Assembly: GCF_025717515.1 (NCBI RefSeq)
Contig: NZ_JAJIRN010000008.1
Span: forward strand, 248,001 to 312,000
Length of the DNA stretch: 64,000 nt
Reading direction: 5' to 3'
Origin: Roseateles oligotrophus
GTDB lineage: Bacteria; Pseudomonadota; Gammaproteobacteria; Burkholderiales; Burkholderiaceae_C
In this document: positions 44,221 to 51,516 of the stretch, in pieces
Layout: every line of letters starts with the position of its first letter
Numbering within the stretch: position 1 is the first letter of the stretch
Notes under the pieces: generated by a model
What the model was told of the DNA's origin: nothing
What the model saw: only the letters and a program-made list of their open reading frames with translations
Databases searched by the model: none
Program-made: the position numbers and the translations under genes

Positions 44221-44985
44221 ATGTCTGTATTGCTCAACAAGGTCGCCATCATCACCGGCGCCAGCTCCGGGATTGGCCATGCCAGCGCCCAATTGTTCGC
44301 CGCCCAAGGCGCCCGCTTGGTCGTCGGCGCGCGCCGCCAAGCCGAGCTTGATCGGCTGGTGGCGCAGATCGGCCAAGCCGGCGGCGAGGCGGTGGCGCTG
44401 GCCGGCGATGTGCAAGACGAGGCTTATGCACAGGCCTTGGTCGAGTTGGCCACCGAGCGCTTCGGCGGGCTCGATGTGGCCTTCAACAATGCCGGCAGCT
44501 TGGGCCCGATGGGGCCCACGCCGGAGGTCGCGCTGGCGGCCTGGAATGAGGCCCTAAGCACCAATTTGAGCAGCGCTTTTCTGGGTGCCAAGTATCAAAT
44601 TCCGGCGATGCTCAAGCGCGGCGGCGGTTCGCTGATTTTTACCTCGTCCTTTGTCGGCTATAGCGTCGGCTTCCCCGGTTTGGCCGCCTACGCGGCGAGC
44701 AAGGCGGGCTTGATCGGCCTGACTCAGGCGCTGGCGGCCGAGTTGGGACCCAAGGGCATTCGCGTCAATGCCTTGCTGCCCGGCGGCACCGATACGCCGA
44801 TGGGCCGCGCCTTCGCCAACACGCCGGAGTCGCTGGCCTATATTCAGAACTTGTACGCGCTCAAGCGCCTGGCCAGAGCCGAGGAGATCGCTCAATCGGC
44901 CCTCTACCTGGCCGGCGCCGCCTCCAGTTTCACCACCGGTTCGGCACTTTTTGTGGACGGCGGGGTCTCCATAAACCGCAGCTGA
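44221..44985 (+). CDS. SDR family oxidoreductase
   Basis: A 254-residue NAD(P)-dependent short-chain dehydrogenase. The coenzyme motif is TGASSGIG (about residues 12-19), NNAG in VAFNNAGSLG (about 88), catalytic Ser in FTSSFVG and Tyr-Lys in YAASK (about 156-160). The frame is open from 44167, but the ATG at 44221 (MSVLLNKVAIITG) matches the family start. The basic residue following the first strand (ARRQ) suggests NADP preference, an inference. Substrate unknown. Confidence 0.9.
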   Translation: MSVLLNKVAIITGASSGIGHASAQLFAAQGARLVVGARRQAELDRLVAQIGQAGGEAVALAGDVQDEAYAQALVELATERFGGLDVAFNNAGSLGPMGPTPEVALAAWNEALSTNLSSAFLGAKYQIPAMLKRGGGSLIFTSSFVGYSVGFPGLAAYAASKAGLIGLTQALAAELGPKGIRVNALLPGGTDTPMGRAFANTPESLAYIQNLYALKRLARAEEIAQSALYLAGAASSFTTGSALFVDGGVSINRS

Positions 44986-45084
44986 CTGTGGCGAGCAAGG
45001 TTTGACCCTGTGGGCTCCCACTGCGTATAAGATTTGCCGCTCTTGAATAGCGAGCGGGCGTCCAAAAAACGCTGTCCAACCAGT

Positions 45085-47415
45085 ATGTTGAATGTTCGCA
45101 GTCTGCGTTTAAAGACGCTGGGAATTCTGGTCTTGCTGCTCTGCCTGGTAGGCACGGCAAGCTTCGGCACCAGTGCATGGCTGCTGGTCGCTAGTTTGAG
45201 CGAGTTTGAGCAAACAGTTGCCACCGAACGCCTGGCCCGCGTCGAGTCGGCGCTCTACCAAGATGCAGAGGCGCGGGTGCGCCTCACCGTGGACTACGCG
45301 GTCTGGGACGATGCGGCGAGGCATCTGTTTCAGTACGACGAGCAATTCCTGCGCTCGAACTTTACTTTCCAGTCGATGGGCAATGCGCAGACCTCATCGG
45401 CGGTCTTTCTGACCACCGCAGGCAAGCTGCATTCGAGTGTCGGATTTCGGGCCGGTCAACGCATCAGTCTGGCCGAGAGCAGCGGCCTGATCGAGAGCAT
45501 GCGGGCCCTTGTTCTGAACCCTGTCTTGGTGCAAAAAGCTGTCGCGGGCAATGCTATGCGTTGGATCGATGGCCGGCCGTTCTTGCTGGTGTTCAGCCCG
45601 GTTCGGGGCGCGGAAGATGGCTCGCCCCAGGTCGGATGGTTGGTCATGGCCCATGCCTTCGACTTGGACAATCTGCGTGAATTGGTGCAGACCACCGGTG
45701 CCAGCTTTGAAATTTTGCAGGCCAGGGCCGAGGCCTCGAAGGGCGCAGATCTGGCGCTGCAGGCGAACCTGAACAAGCGCCTGAGCGATACATTCGGCCC
45801 TAGCGATTTGGTCTTGCGGATTGACCCGCCGCCGCCACTGGACTCCCAGCGCCGAACCGGCCTGCTGCTGCTCTTGAGTAACACCCTGTTGCTGGTGCTA
45901 TTGGCGGCGGGAGCCGCTGTCTTCTTGCTGGATCGCCTGATCCTGAAGCGTTTGGCTTTGTTTGCCAGCATGGCACTCCGGCAGCGCCGCGGTGAATCGA
46001 ATGCCACTCCGCAGGCCTGGCCGGTGCAGGGGCGCGACGAGTTGGATCAATTGGCGCTGGCGCTCAACGGCATGATGGACAACCTGGGTGCGGCGCGTGC
46101 CGACCTGGAGCGTGATGTGCGCACCGACGCGCTGACCGGCCTGGGCAACCGCCGTCTCCTGTATGAGCAGCTTGACCATCTGATGGGGCAACAAGGGCGG
46201 CACAGCGAGTTGACGGTGGCGGTGTTGTTGGTCGACCTGGACGACTTCAAACTGATCAATGACTCGCTCGGCCATGAGGCCGGCAACTACCTGTTGCAGC
46301 AGATCGCCCGCACGCTGGAGCAACTGGTGCGGGCCTCCGATGTCGTGACGCGCTTGGGTGGGGATGAATTCGCGCTGATCTATGTGGCCGAGAACGGCGA
46401 ATTGGGCGTGCAGCAATTTGTGCGCCGCGTGCAGCAGGCGATTGCGCTGCCCTTGGACTACCAAGGCTCGGTGCTGACCGTCACGGGCTCGGTTGGTATC
46501 GCGTTTGCCAACTTGGATCCAGGCAAGGAGAAGGGTGCGGGTGCCACGCTCGACAAAGACAATCTGCTGCGCAATGCCGACCTCGCCATGTATGCCGCCA
46601 AGAAGGCCGGCAAGGGCCGCTACAGCTTTTTTGCCGACGCCATGTTGGGCGATGTTCAGCAGCGCATGCAACTCGAGCAGCGCCTGCGCGAATGCCTGCG
46701 GCTGGACCAGTTGGAGGTGTGGTTCCAGCCCATCATCGACGTGCGCAGCGGCGAGGTGGCGATGTTCGAGGCGCTGGCGCGCTGGCCCTTGGACGGCGGC
46801 TATTGCTCGCCCGAACGCTTCATTCCGGTGGCCGAGGAGACCGGCATGATCACCGAGCTGGGCGCGGCGGTGGCGCGCAAGGTCATCGAGGCCTTGCCGT
46901 CGCTATTGGCCGTTAGCCAGGCCCATGTGGTCAACGTCAATCTCTCGCCCAAGCAGTTGATGAACAAGCAATTGGTGGCGCAGATGTGCGACTTGATCGA
47001 TGCCGCCGGCCTCTTGCGCAGCAGCATTCATTTCGAATTGACCGAGTCGGCGCTGGCCCATAACGCCGATTTCGCCAAGCAGCAATTGGATGCGCTGGCC
47101 GAGGCCGGCTTCCATCTGCATCTGGATGACTTCGGCACCGGCTATTCGTCGCTGCACCGCTTGCAAAGCCTGCCGTTTTCTACCCTCAAACTCGACCGCT
47201 CCTTTGTGCTGATGCTGGGTGAGGGCGACGAGCGCATCTCCAAGGCCATCATTTTGCTGGCCGAGCAACTCGGCATGAGCGTGATCGCCGAGGGCATAGA
47301 AACGGCCGAGCAGCAAGCGCGTCTGCAGGCCCTGGGCTGCCACCTGATTCAGGGCTATCTGAACGCCCGGCCGATGCCGCTGGCGCAACTGCTGTTGTGG
47401 CTTGAACAACGCTGA
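45085..47415 (+). CDS. CHASE4-HAMP-GGDEF-EAL membrane protein (c-di-GMP turnover)
   Basis: A 776-residue membrane receptor. Two membrane helices (about 10-35 and 265-290) enclose a periplasmic CHASE4-type sensor (DYAVWDDAARHLFQYD, about 70). A HAMP-like linker leads to GGDEF (motif intact in VVTRLGGDEFALIYV, about 423) and EAL (FEALARW, about 558; DDFGTGYSSLHRL, about 697). Both catalytic signatures are intact, so it could make or break cyclic di-GMP, or one domain could regulate the other. The frame extends to a TTG at 45034; the ATG at 45085 is preferred. A structured intergenic element follows the stop. Confidence 0.92.
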   Translation: MLNVRSLRLKTLGILVLLLCLVGTASFGTSAWLLVASLSEFEQTVATERLARVESALYQDAEARVRLTVDYAVWDDAARHLFQYDEQFLRSNFTFQSMGNAQTSSAVFLTTAGKLHSSVGFRAGQRISLAESSGLIESMRALVLNPVLVQKAVAGNAMRWIDGRPFLLVFSPVRGAEDGSPQVGWLVMAHAFDLDNLRELVQTTGASFEILQARAEASKGADLALQANLNKRLSDTFGPSDLVLRIDPPPPLDSQRRTGLLLLLSNTLLLVLLAAGAAVFLLDRLILKRLALFASMALRQRRGESNATPQAWPVQGRDELDQLALALNGMMDNLGAARADLERDVRTDALTGLGNRRLLYEQLDHLMGQQGRHSELTVAVLLVDLDDFKLINDSLGHEAGNYLLQQIARTLEQLVRASDVVTRLGGDEFALIYVAENGELGVQQFVRRVQQAIALPLDYQGSVLTVTGSVGIAFANLDPGKEKGAGATLDKDNLLRNADLAMYAAKKAGKGRYSFFADAMLGDVQQRMQLEQRLRECLRLDQLEVWFQPIIDVRSGEVAMFEALARWPLDGGYCSPERFIPVAEETGMITELGAAVARKVIEALPSLLAVSQAHVVNVNLSPKQLMNKQLVAQMCDLIDAAGLLRSSIHFELTESALAHNADFAKQQLDALAEAGFHLHLDDFGTGYSSLHRLQSLPFSTLKLDRSFVLMLGEGDERISKAIILLAEQLGMSVIAEGIETAEQQARLQALGCHLIQGYLNARPMPLAQLLLWLEQR

Positions 47416-47433
47416 GCCAAGCCGAAGCCCCTC

Positions 47434-47581
47434 AGAGGGTGAGAAATTTTGTAGCGAGCGGCTGTCAGACTAGGCGGACGAAGCGCAGGAACCGGAACGT
47501 ACTCCATGTACGTGAGGATTCCGAGCATTCGGCCAACGACGTATGGCGGCCGCGCAGTAAAAAGTTCTCACCCTCTCAATG
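47434..47581. other. structured intergenic element between convergent genes
   Basis: About 148 bases bounded by an inverted repeat, AGAGGGTGAGAA (47436-47447) and TTCTCACCCTCT (47567-47578), perfect over 12 positions. Inside is a second hairpin, CGGAA-CGTAC-tccat-GTACG-tgagga-TTCCG, at about 47490-47523, and purine-rich sequence. It lies exactly between the GGDEF-EAL gene and the convergent stress-protein gene and may terminate both, but it is far larger than a normal terminator. I have the impression of similar sequences in related genomes but cannot confirm it. Confidence 0.65.
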
Positions 47582-48448
47582 CGACATCAGCACCGGCACC
47601 GTCATCGAATGCAGCATTGAGCGCGTCACGCCGCCCAGGACCAGCTCCCAGAGCCGGGTCTGGCCATAGCCACCCATCACGATCAGGTCGCTGTCGCTGT
47701 CGGCGGCATGCGACAGCAAGGCCTCGGCGACCGAGGCATCGGGCATAAAGGATGACATCAGGCGCTCGCCCAGCGAGGGCTCGCGCTGATGCAAGACCTT
47801 CAGCGTGCACTCGATGCCATGCTGGCGCAGATAGGCTTGCGGGCGCAAGAGTGGCTCGGGGCCGAGTTCGGCCGTTTCGGCAAAGCGCACCAACTCGATA
47901 TGCTTGGCGCGCTGCAAAAATGGCAGCGCGTCGCGCAAGGCGCGCGCACTCTCGCGCTTGTCGCACCAGGCCACCAGCACCCGCTCGCCGCAGCGTTCCA
48001 GCGGCGTATCGTTGACATAAGGAACGAACAAGATCGGGCAGCCGCCCGACACCAGCAAGCGGCCGATCAGCCCATCGGCCGAGCCGTCCGGCACTTGCGG
48101 GTCTTGCTGGCCCATCACCAACAGATCGCAGTTGCGGGCGATCTGCACCATCGCCTCGGCGGAGTCGCCCATCTCGCTGCTGAAGCTGATGTCGGGACCC
48201 GCTGCTTTGACCAACTCGCTTGCACGCTGCACGCGGCGCTGGTCTTCGCCTTCGTGCAGATCCAGCGCCAGGCTGGCGGCCTCGGGGGACAAATAGGCCC
48301 CGGTATTGCTGGGCGCCACCGCATGCACGGCCGCCAAATGGGCGCCCATGGCCTCGGCAAATCGGCGCGCCAGCGCGACCACCTGGGCCGAGCGGGGGTT
48401 GTCAGATACATGCACCACTATGGATTTGATCTTGCTGCTCGCTGCCAT
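47576..48448 (-). CDS. two-domain universal stress protein
   Basis: A 290-residue tandem UspA protein. Domain 1 starts KIKSIVVHVSDNPRSAQVVALA and includes ARNCDLLVMGQQ; domain 2 ends with the ATP-binding motif DLIVMGGYGQTRLWELVLGG (G-2x-G-9x-G type) and MTVPVLMSH. The frame runs to 48502, but the ATG at 48448 has a strong GGAGGATGAG immediately upstream and matches the family. Role: survival under stress or energy limitation; may bind ATP. Confidence 0.9.
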   Translation of the reverse strand: MAASSKIKSIVVHVSDNPRSAQVVALARRFAEAMGAHLAAVHAVAPSNTGAYLSPEAASLALDLHEGEDQRRVQRASELVKAAGPDISFSSEMGDSAEAMVQIARNCDLLVMGQQDPQVPDGSADGLIGRLLVSGGCPILFVPYVNDTPLERCGERVLVAWCDKRESARALRDALPFLQRAKHIELVRFAETAELGPEPLLRPQAYLRQHGIECTLKVLHQREPSLGERLMSSFMPDASVAEALLSHAADSDSDLIVMGGYGQTRLWELVLGGVTRSMLHSMTVPVLMSH

Positions 48449-48514
48449 CTCATCCTCCGAACATTCAACTGGGGAGGTGCTCATGCTAACGCGAGCCGAC
48501 ACCGGCGGGCCGAG

Positions 48515-48880
48515 CTATTTTGCAACTGCGGCCAAGGCCTCGCCCAATTCGTTCTCGTCGAAAGGTTTGGATAAATAGCCGGCCGGCGTGGCGAGTTGGG
48601 CGCGGGCGAGGCTATCGGCGCCGCTGAAGGCGCTCAAAAACAAGCAAGGAATGTCGAAGCGATCTCGAATGACCTGGGCGGCGCTAATGCCGTCCATGCT
48701 GCTGGCCAGGTGGACGTCCATCATGACCAGATCGGGGCGCAATTGCCCGGTCAGTTCGATCGCTTGCTCGCCGGATTTGGCATGGCCCACCGGCTCGGCC
48801 CCCAACTCGCGCAGTTGTTCGGCGATGTCCATGGCGACGATCAACTCATCTTCCACCACCAGAACCTTGAGTTTGCTCAC
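48515..48880 (-). CDS. single-domain response regulator
   Basis: A 121-residue receiver domain with no output domain. Acidic pocket ED in VLVVEDELIV (about 10-11), phosphoacceptor Asp55 in LVMMDVHLA, Thr/Ser switch in FLSAFS and conserved Lys in YLSKPFDENE. Its ATG overlaps the stop of the kinase gene upstream by four bases, so the pair is coupled; it should relay phosphate to an unknown partner. Confidence 0.92.
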   Translation of the reverse strand: MSKLKVLVVEDELIVAMDIAEQLRELGAEPVGHAKSGEQAIELTGQLRPDLVMMDVHLASSMDGISAAQVIRDRFDIPCLFLSAFSGADSLARAQLATPAGYLSKPFDENELGEALAAVAK

Positions 48881-50460
48881 AAACTGCTCCTGGCCAGATT
48901 GATCTCAATTGCGGCCGGCCTCTCTGGTTCGAAATCTACCGTGAATTCTGCCGTGGGCCCAGCCCCAATCTGCAATATGCCGCCCATTTGTGTTGCCAAG
49001 CTGCCCACCAACTGCAGGCCCAAGGACTTGCCTTTACGTGCCTCAAAGTCGCTCGGCAAGCCCGCCCCGTTGTCGCTGACATGCAGGCTCCACAGCGTGC
49101 TGTCGGGCTTGGGTGCGAGTCCAATGCGGATTTCACCGGCGCGGCCATCGGCAAAACCATGTTTGAGGCAATTCGAGACCAACTCGGTAACGAGCAAACC
49201 GCAGGCCGTGGCCTGGTCAAGCCCGACTTGCAGGTTTTGGGCCTGCACATGCAGTTGCAGCAAGCCGTCTTCGACTTGCATATTCTTCAAACTCTGGCTG
49301 GCGACCTGGCGGATATGGGCGCCCAGATCGATGGCGGCGAAAGTACCGCTGCGATAAATGGTTTCGTGCAACAAAGACATCGAGCGTATGCGCGCCTGCA
49401 TGCCCTTGAGCGCGGCTTTGGTGGCCGCATTCTCACTGCGACCGGCCTCCAGCCGCAAAAGGCTGGTGATCACTTGCAAATTGTTTTTGACGCGGTGGTG
49501 AACTTCCAGCAGCAGCGCCGTTTTGTCTTGCAACGATCGCTGCAATTGCGCCTCAATCAATTTGAGCTGGGTAATTGAGCTGTGTGAGATCACCGCGCCG
49601 CCCTCATCCCGACTCAGCGGCGTGACGTTCATGGCGAACCAGCGTTGTTCGGTGGGTGAGTCGCAGGGGTACTCGAGGTTGAAGCTGCGCTTGCTGCCGC
49701 TCAGCACGGCTGCGATGCCGGCATGAGCCTCCAAAGGGCTGCTATCCGTGGCTTGCGCCGGATCACCGCTGCTGCGGCAATTGTCCAGGTAGCTGTGCCC
49801 GACGCTGCCATTCTTGGGGCCGCCATTCGCTTCGGCGAACTGCCGCCAAGGCTGATTGACCGCAATGATGATGCCCTTGCGATCCAGCACCGCAATCTCT
49901 GCGGCCACAGAATTCAACACGGCGAGATTGAATGCTTCGCTTTCTCTCAGCGCCTTTTCGGCCTTCTTCAGCTCAGAGATGTCCAGCACCAGGGCGACAA
50001 AACCGCGCACTTCGCCGTTGACCTTGTGCGCAATGTATTGCGCCCAGGTATGGCCAATCTCTCCATTGGCGCGGATCAGTTGGCGTTCGAACTGTTGGTC
50101 TTTGCCCGCCAGCACGCCTCGTATATAGGGCTCGTTCATGCTGAACAGCCGCTCTCCCAAGAGCTCCTGCATGCTGATGCCCAGCATTTGCTGCTGGCTG
50201 CGCTTGAACCAGGTCAGGTATTCCTTGTTGGCGAAGCTGCAGCGCAGGTCGTGGGTCCAATAGCCCAACATGCCCGGCACATGGTCGGACAGCGCTTGGG
50301 CAATCTGCCGCGCTTCTTGCAGCGCCAGCACGGCCCGCTGCTGGGCAGCGACTTGCCGGCGCAGGCGAAAAATCCATAGCCCGGCGGCAATCAGAACAAG
50401 CGTCAGGGCAGGCAGCGCCCAAACCGGCGCGACGATGTTGGTGGGCAGATCAAGACTCAC
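48877..50460 (-). CDS. PAS sensor histidine kinase of the HisKA_2 type
   Basis: A 527-residue membrane-tethered kinase: N-terminal helix (about 12-32), a PAS domain (about 55-165, ISELKKAEKALRESE at the end), a second PAS-like domain (about 172-300), then the HisKA_2 dimerisation helix with LEVHHRVKNNLQVI (phosphoacceptor His321 or 322), and an ATPase domain with NCLKHGFADG and DNGAGLP (about 480). This kinase class commonly pairs with stand-alone receivers in general stress or light signalling. The receiver gene follows with a four-base overlap. Confidence 0.9.
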   Translation of the reverse strand: MSLDLPTNIVAPVWALPALTLVLIAAGLWIFRLRRQVAAQQRAVLALQEARQIAQALSDHVPGMLGYWTHDLRCSFANKEYLTWFKRSQQQMLGISMQELLGERLFSMNEPYIRGVLAGKDQQFERQLIRANGEIGHTWAQYIAHKVNGEVRGFVALVLDISELKKAEKALRESEAFNLAVLNSVAAEIAVLDRKGIIIAVNQPWRQFAEANGGPKNGSVGHSYLDNCRSSGDPAQATDSSPLEAHAGIAAVLSGSKRSFNLEYPCDSPTEQRWFAMNVTPLSRDEGGAVISHSSITQLKLIEAQLQRSLQDKTALLLEVHHRVKNNLQVITSLLRLEAGRSENAATKAALKGMQARIRSMSLLHETIYRSGTFAAIDLGAHIRQVASQSLKNMQVEDGLLQLHVQAQNLQVGLDQATACGLLVTELVSNCLKHGFADGRAGEIRIGLAPKPDSTLWSLHVSDNGAGLPSDFEARKGKSLGLQLVGSLATQMGGILQIGAGPTAEFTVDFEPERPAAIEINLARSSL

Positions 50461-50564
50461 TCCACCTCCGCTGCCCGACGACCGGGCCTTGATGAGTTGC
50501 TTGGCATGTGCAGCTCACTCTAGCAGCTCTGCTGCGAGCCGTCACCTTGAGTACGTCGTTACTG

Positions 50565-51410
50565 CTACTGCTGCTGCATGCGCAGGCGCCGCGCCGAATC
50601 TTCATCGCGGGCATCGTCGATTTCACGCATCACGCCGCGCAGATCGACCGGCCGGTTCTGGTGCACGAAGCGGCCGGTCAACCTGGCGTCAGGCGTCAGC
50701 GTACCGCGCTCGAACAGCGCCCAGATCTCATGGCCGAAATCGCTGCGCAGCAAATCGGGTGCGAACTGACCGAAGAAGTTACGCAGATTCTCGACGTCAC
50801 GCAAGAGCATGCGCTTGGCGTGGTTGTTGCCGGCTGCGTCAACGGCTTGCGGCAGATCGATGATGACCGGGCCATCCGCCGCCAGCAAGATATTGAACTC
50901 CGACAGGTCGCCGTGCACGATGCCGGCGCAGAGCATGCGCACCACCTCTTGCACCAAGGTGGCGTGATGGGCCCAGGCCTGCTGCGGCGTGAACTGCACG
51001 TCGTTGAGGCGTGGCGCTGCCGAGCCGTCGGCGTCCATCACCAATTCCATCAAGAGCACGCCCTCGAAGAAATTGAAGGGCTTGGGCACCCGCACGCCGG
51101 CGCCGGCCAGCCGGTACAGCGCATCGACCTCGGCGCTTTGCCAGGCTTCTTCCTGCTTCTCGCGGCCGAACTTGCTGCCCTTGGCCATCGCGCGGGCCTC
51201 GCGGCTGTTCTTGACCTTGCGGTTCTCGGTGTAGTCCACCGCCTGGCGAAAGCTGCGCTGGGTGGCTTCCTTGTAGACCTTGGCGCAGCGGGTCTCGCCG
51301 CCGCACTGGACCACAAACACTTGCGCCTCTTTGCCGCTCATCAGCTGGCGCGATACGCCGTCGATCAGGCCTTCGTCAAGCAGGGACTGCAATCTTTTCG
51401 GTGTCTTCAT
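50565..51410 (-). CDS. RIO1-type serine protein kinase
   Basis: A 281-residue RIO-family atypical protein kinase. Residues about 20-45 hold the nucleotide loop (SGKEAQVFVVQCGG) and the ATP-binding Lys in CAKVYKEAT; the catalytic loop is HGDLSEFNILL (about 170-180) and the metal-binding loop IIDLPQAVD (about 187-195) is in the RIO form. Bacterial members are scattered and their targets are unknown; the eukaryotic and archaeal relatives act in ribosome maturation. It is divergent from the M16 peptidase gene. No obvious partner lies nearby. Confidence 0.9.
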   Translation of the reverse strand: MKTPKRLQSLLDEGLIDGVSRQLMSGKEAQVFVVQCGGETRCAKVYKEATQRSFRQAVDYTENRKVKNSREARAMAKGSKFGREKQEEAWQSAEVDALYRLAGAGVRVPKPFNFFEGVLLMELVMDADGSAAPRLNDVQFTPQQAWAHHATLVQEVVRMLCAGIVHGDLSEFNILLAADGPVIIDLPQAVDAAGNNHAKRMLLRDVENLRNFFGQFAPDLLRSDFGHEIWALFERGTLTPDARLTGRFVHQNRPVDLRGVMREIDDARDEDSARRLRMQQQ

Positions 51411-51516
51411 AAGTTCGCTATTGTCGGGGCTGGCTACCTATGCAAAAAAGCCAGTCGATATTCTTGCCTCAGAATGCCGGACATTGATGAATTCTCATTG
51501 CAGACTTGAGCGCTCT

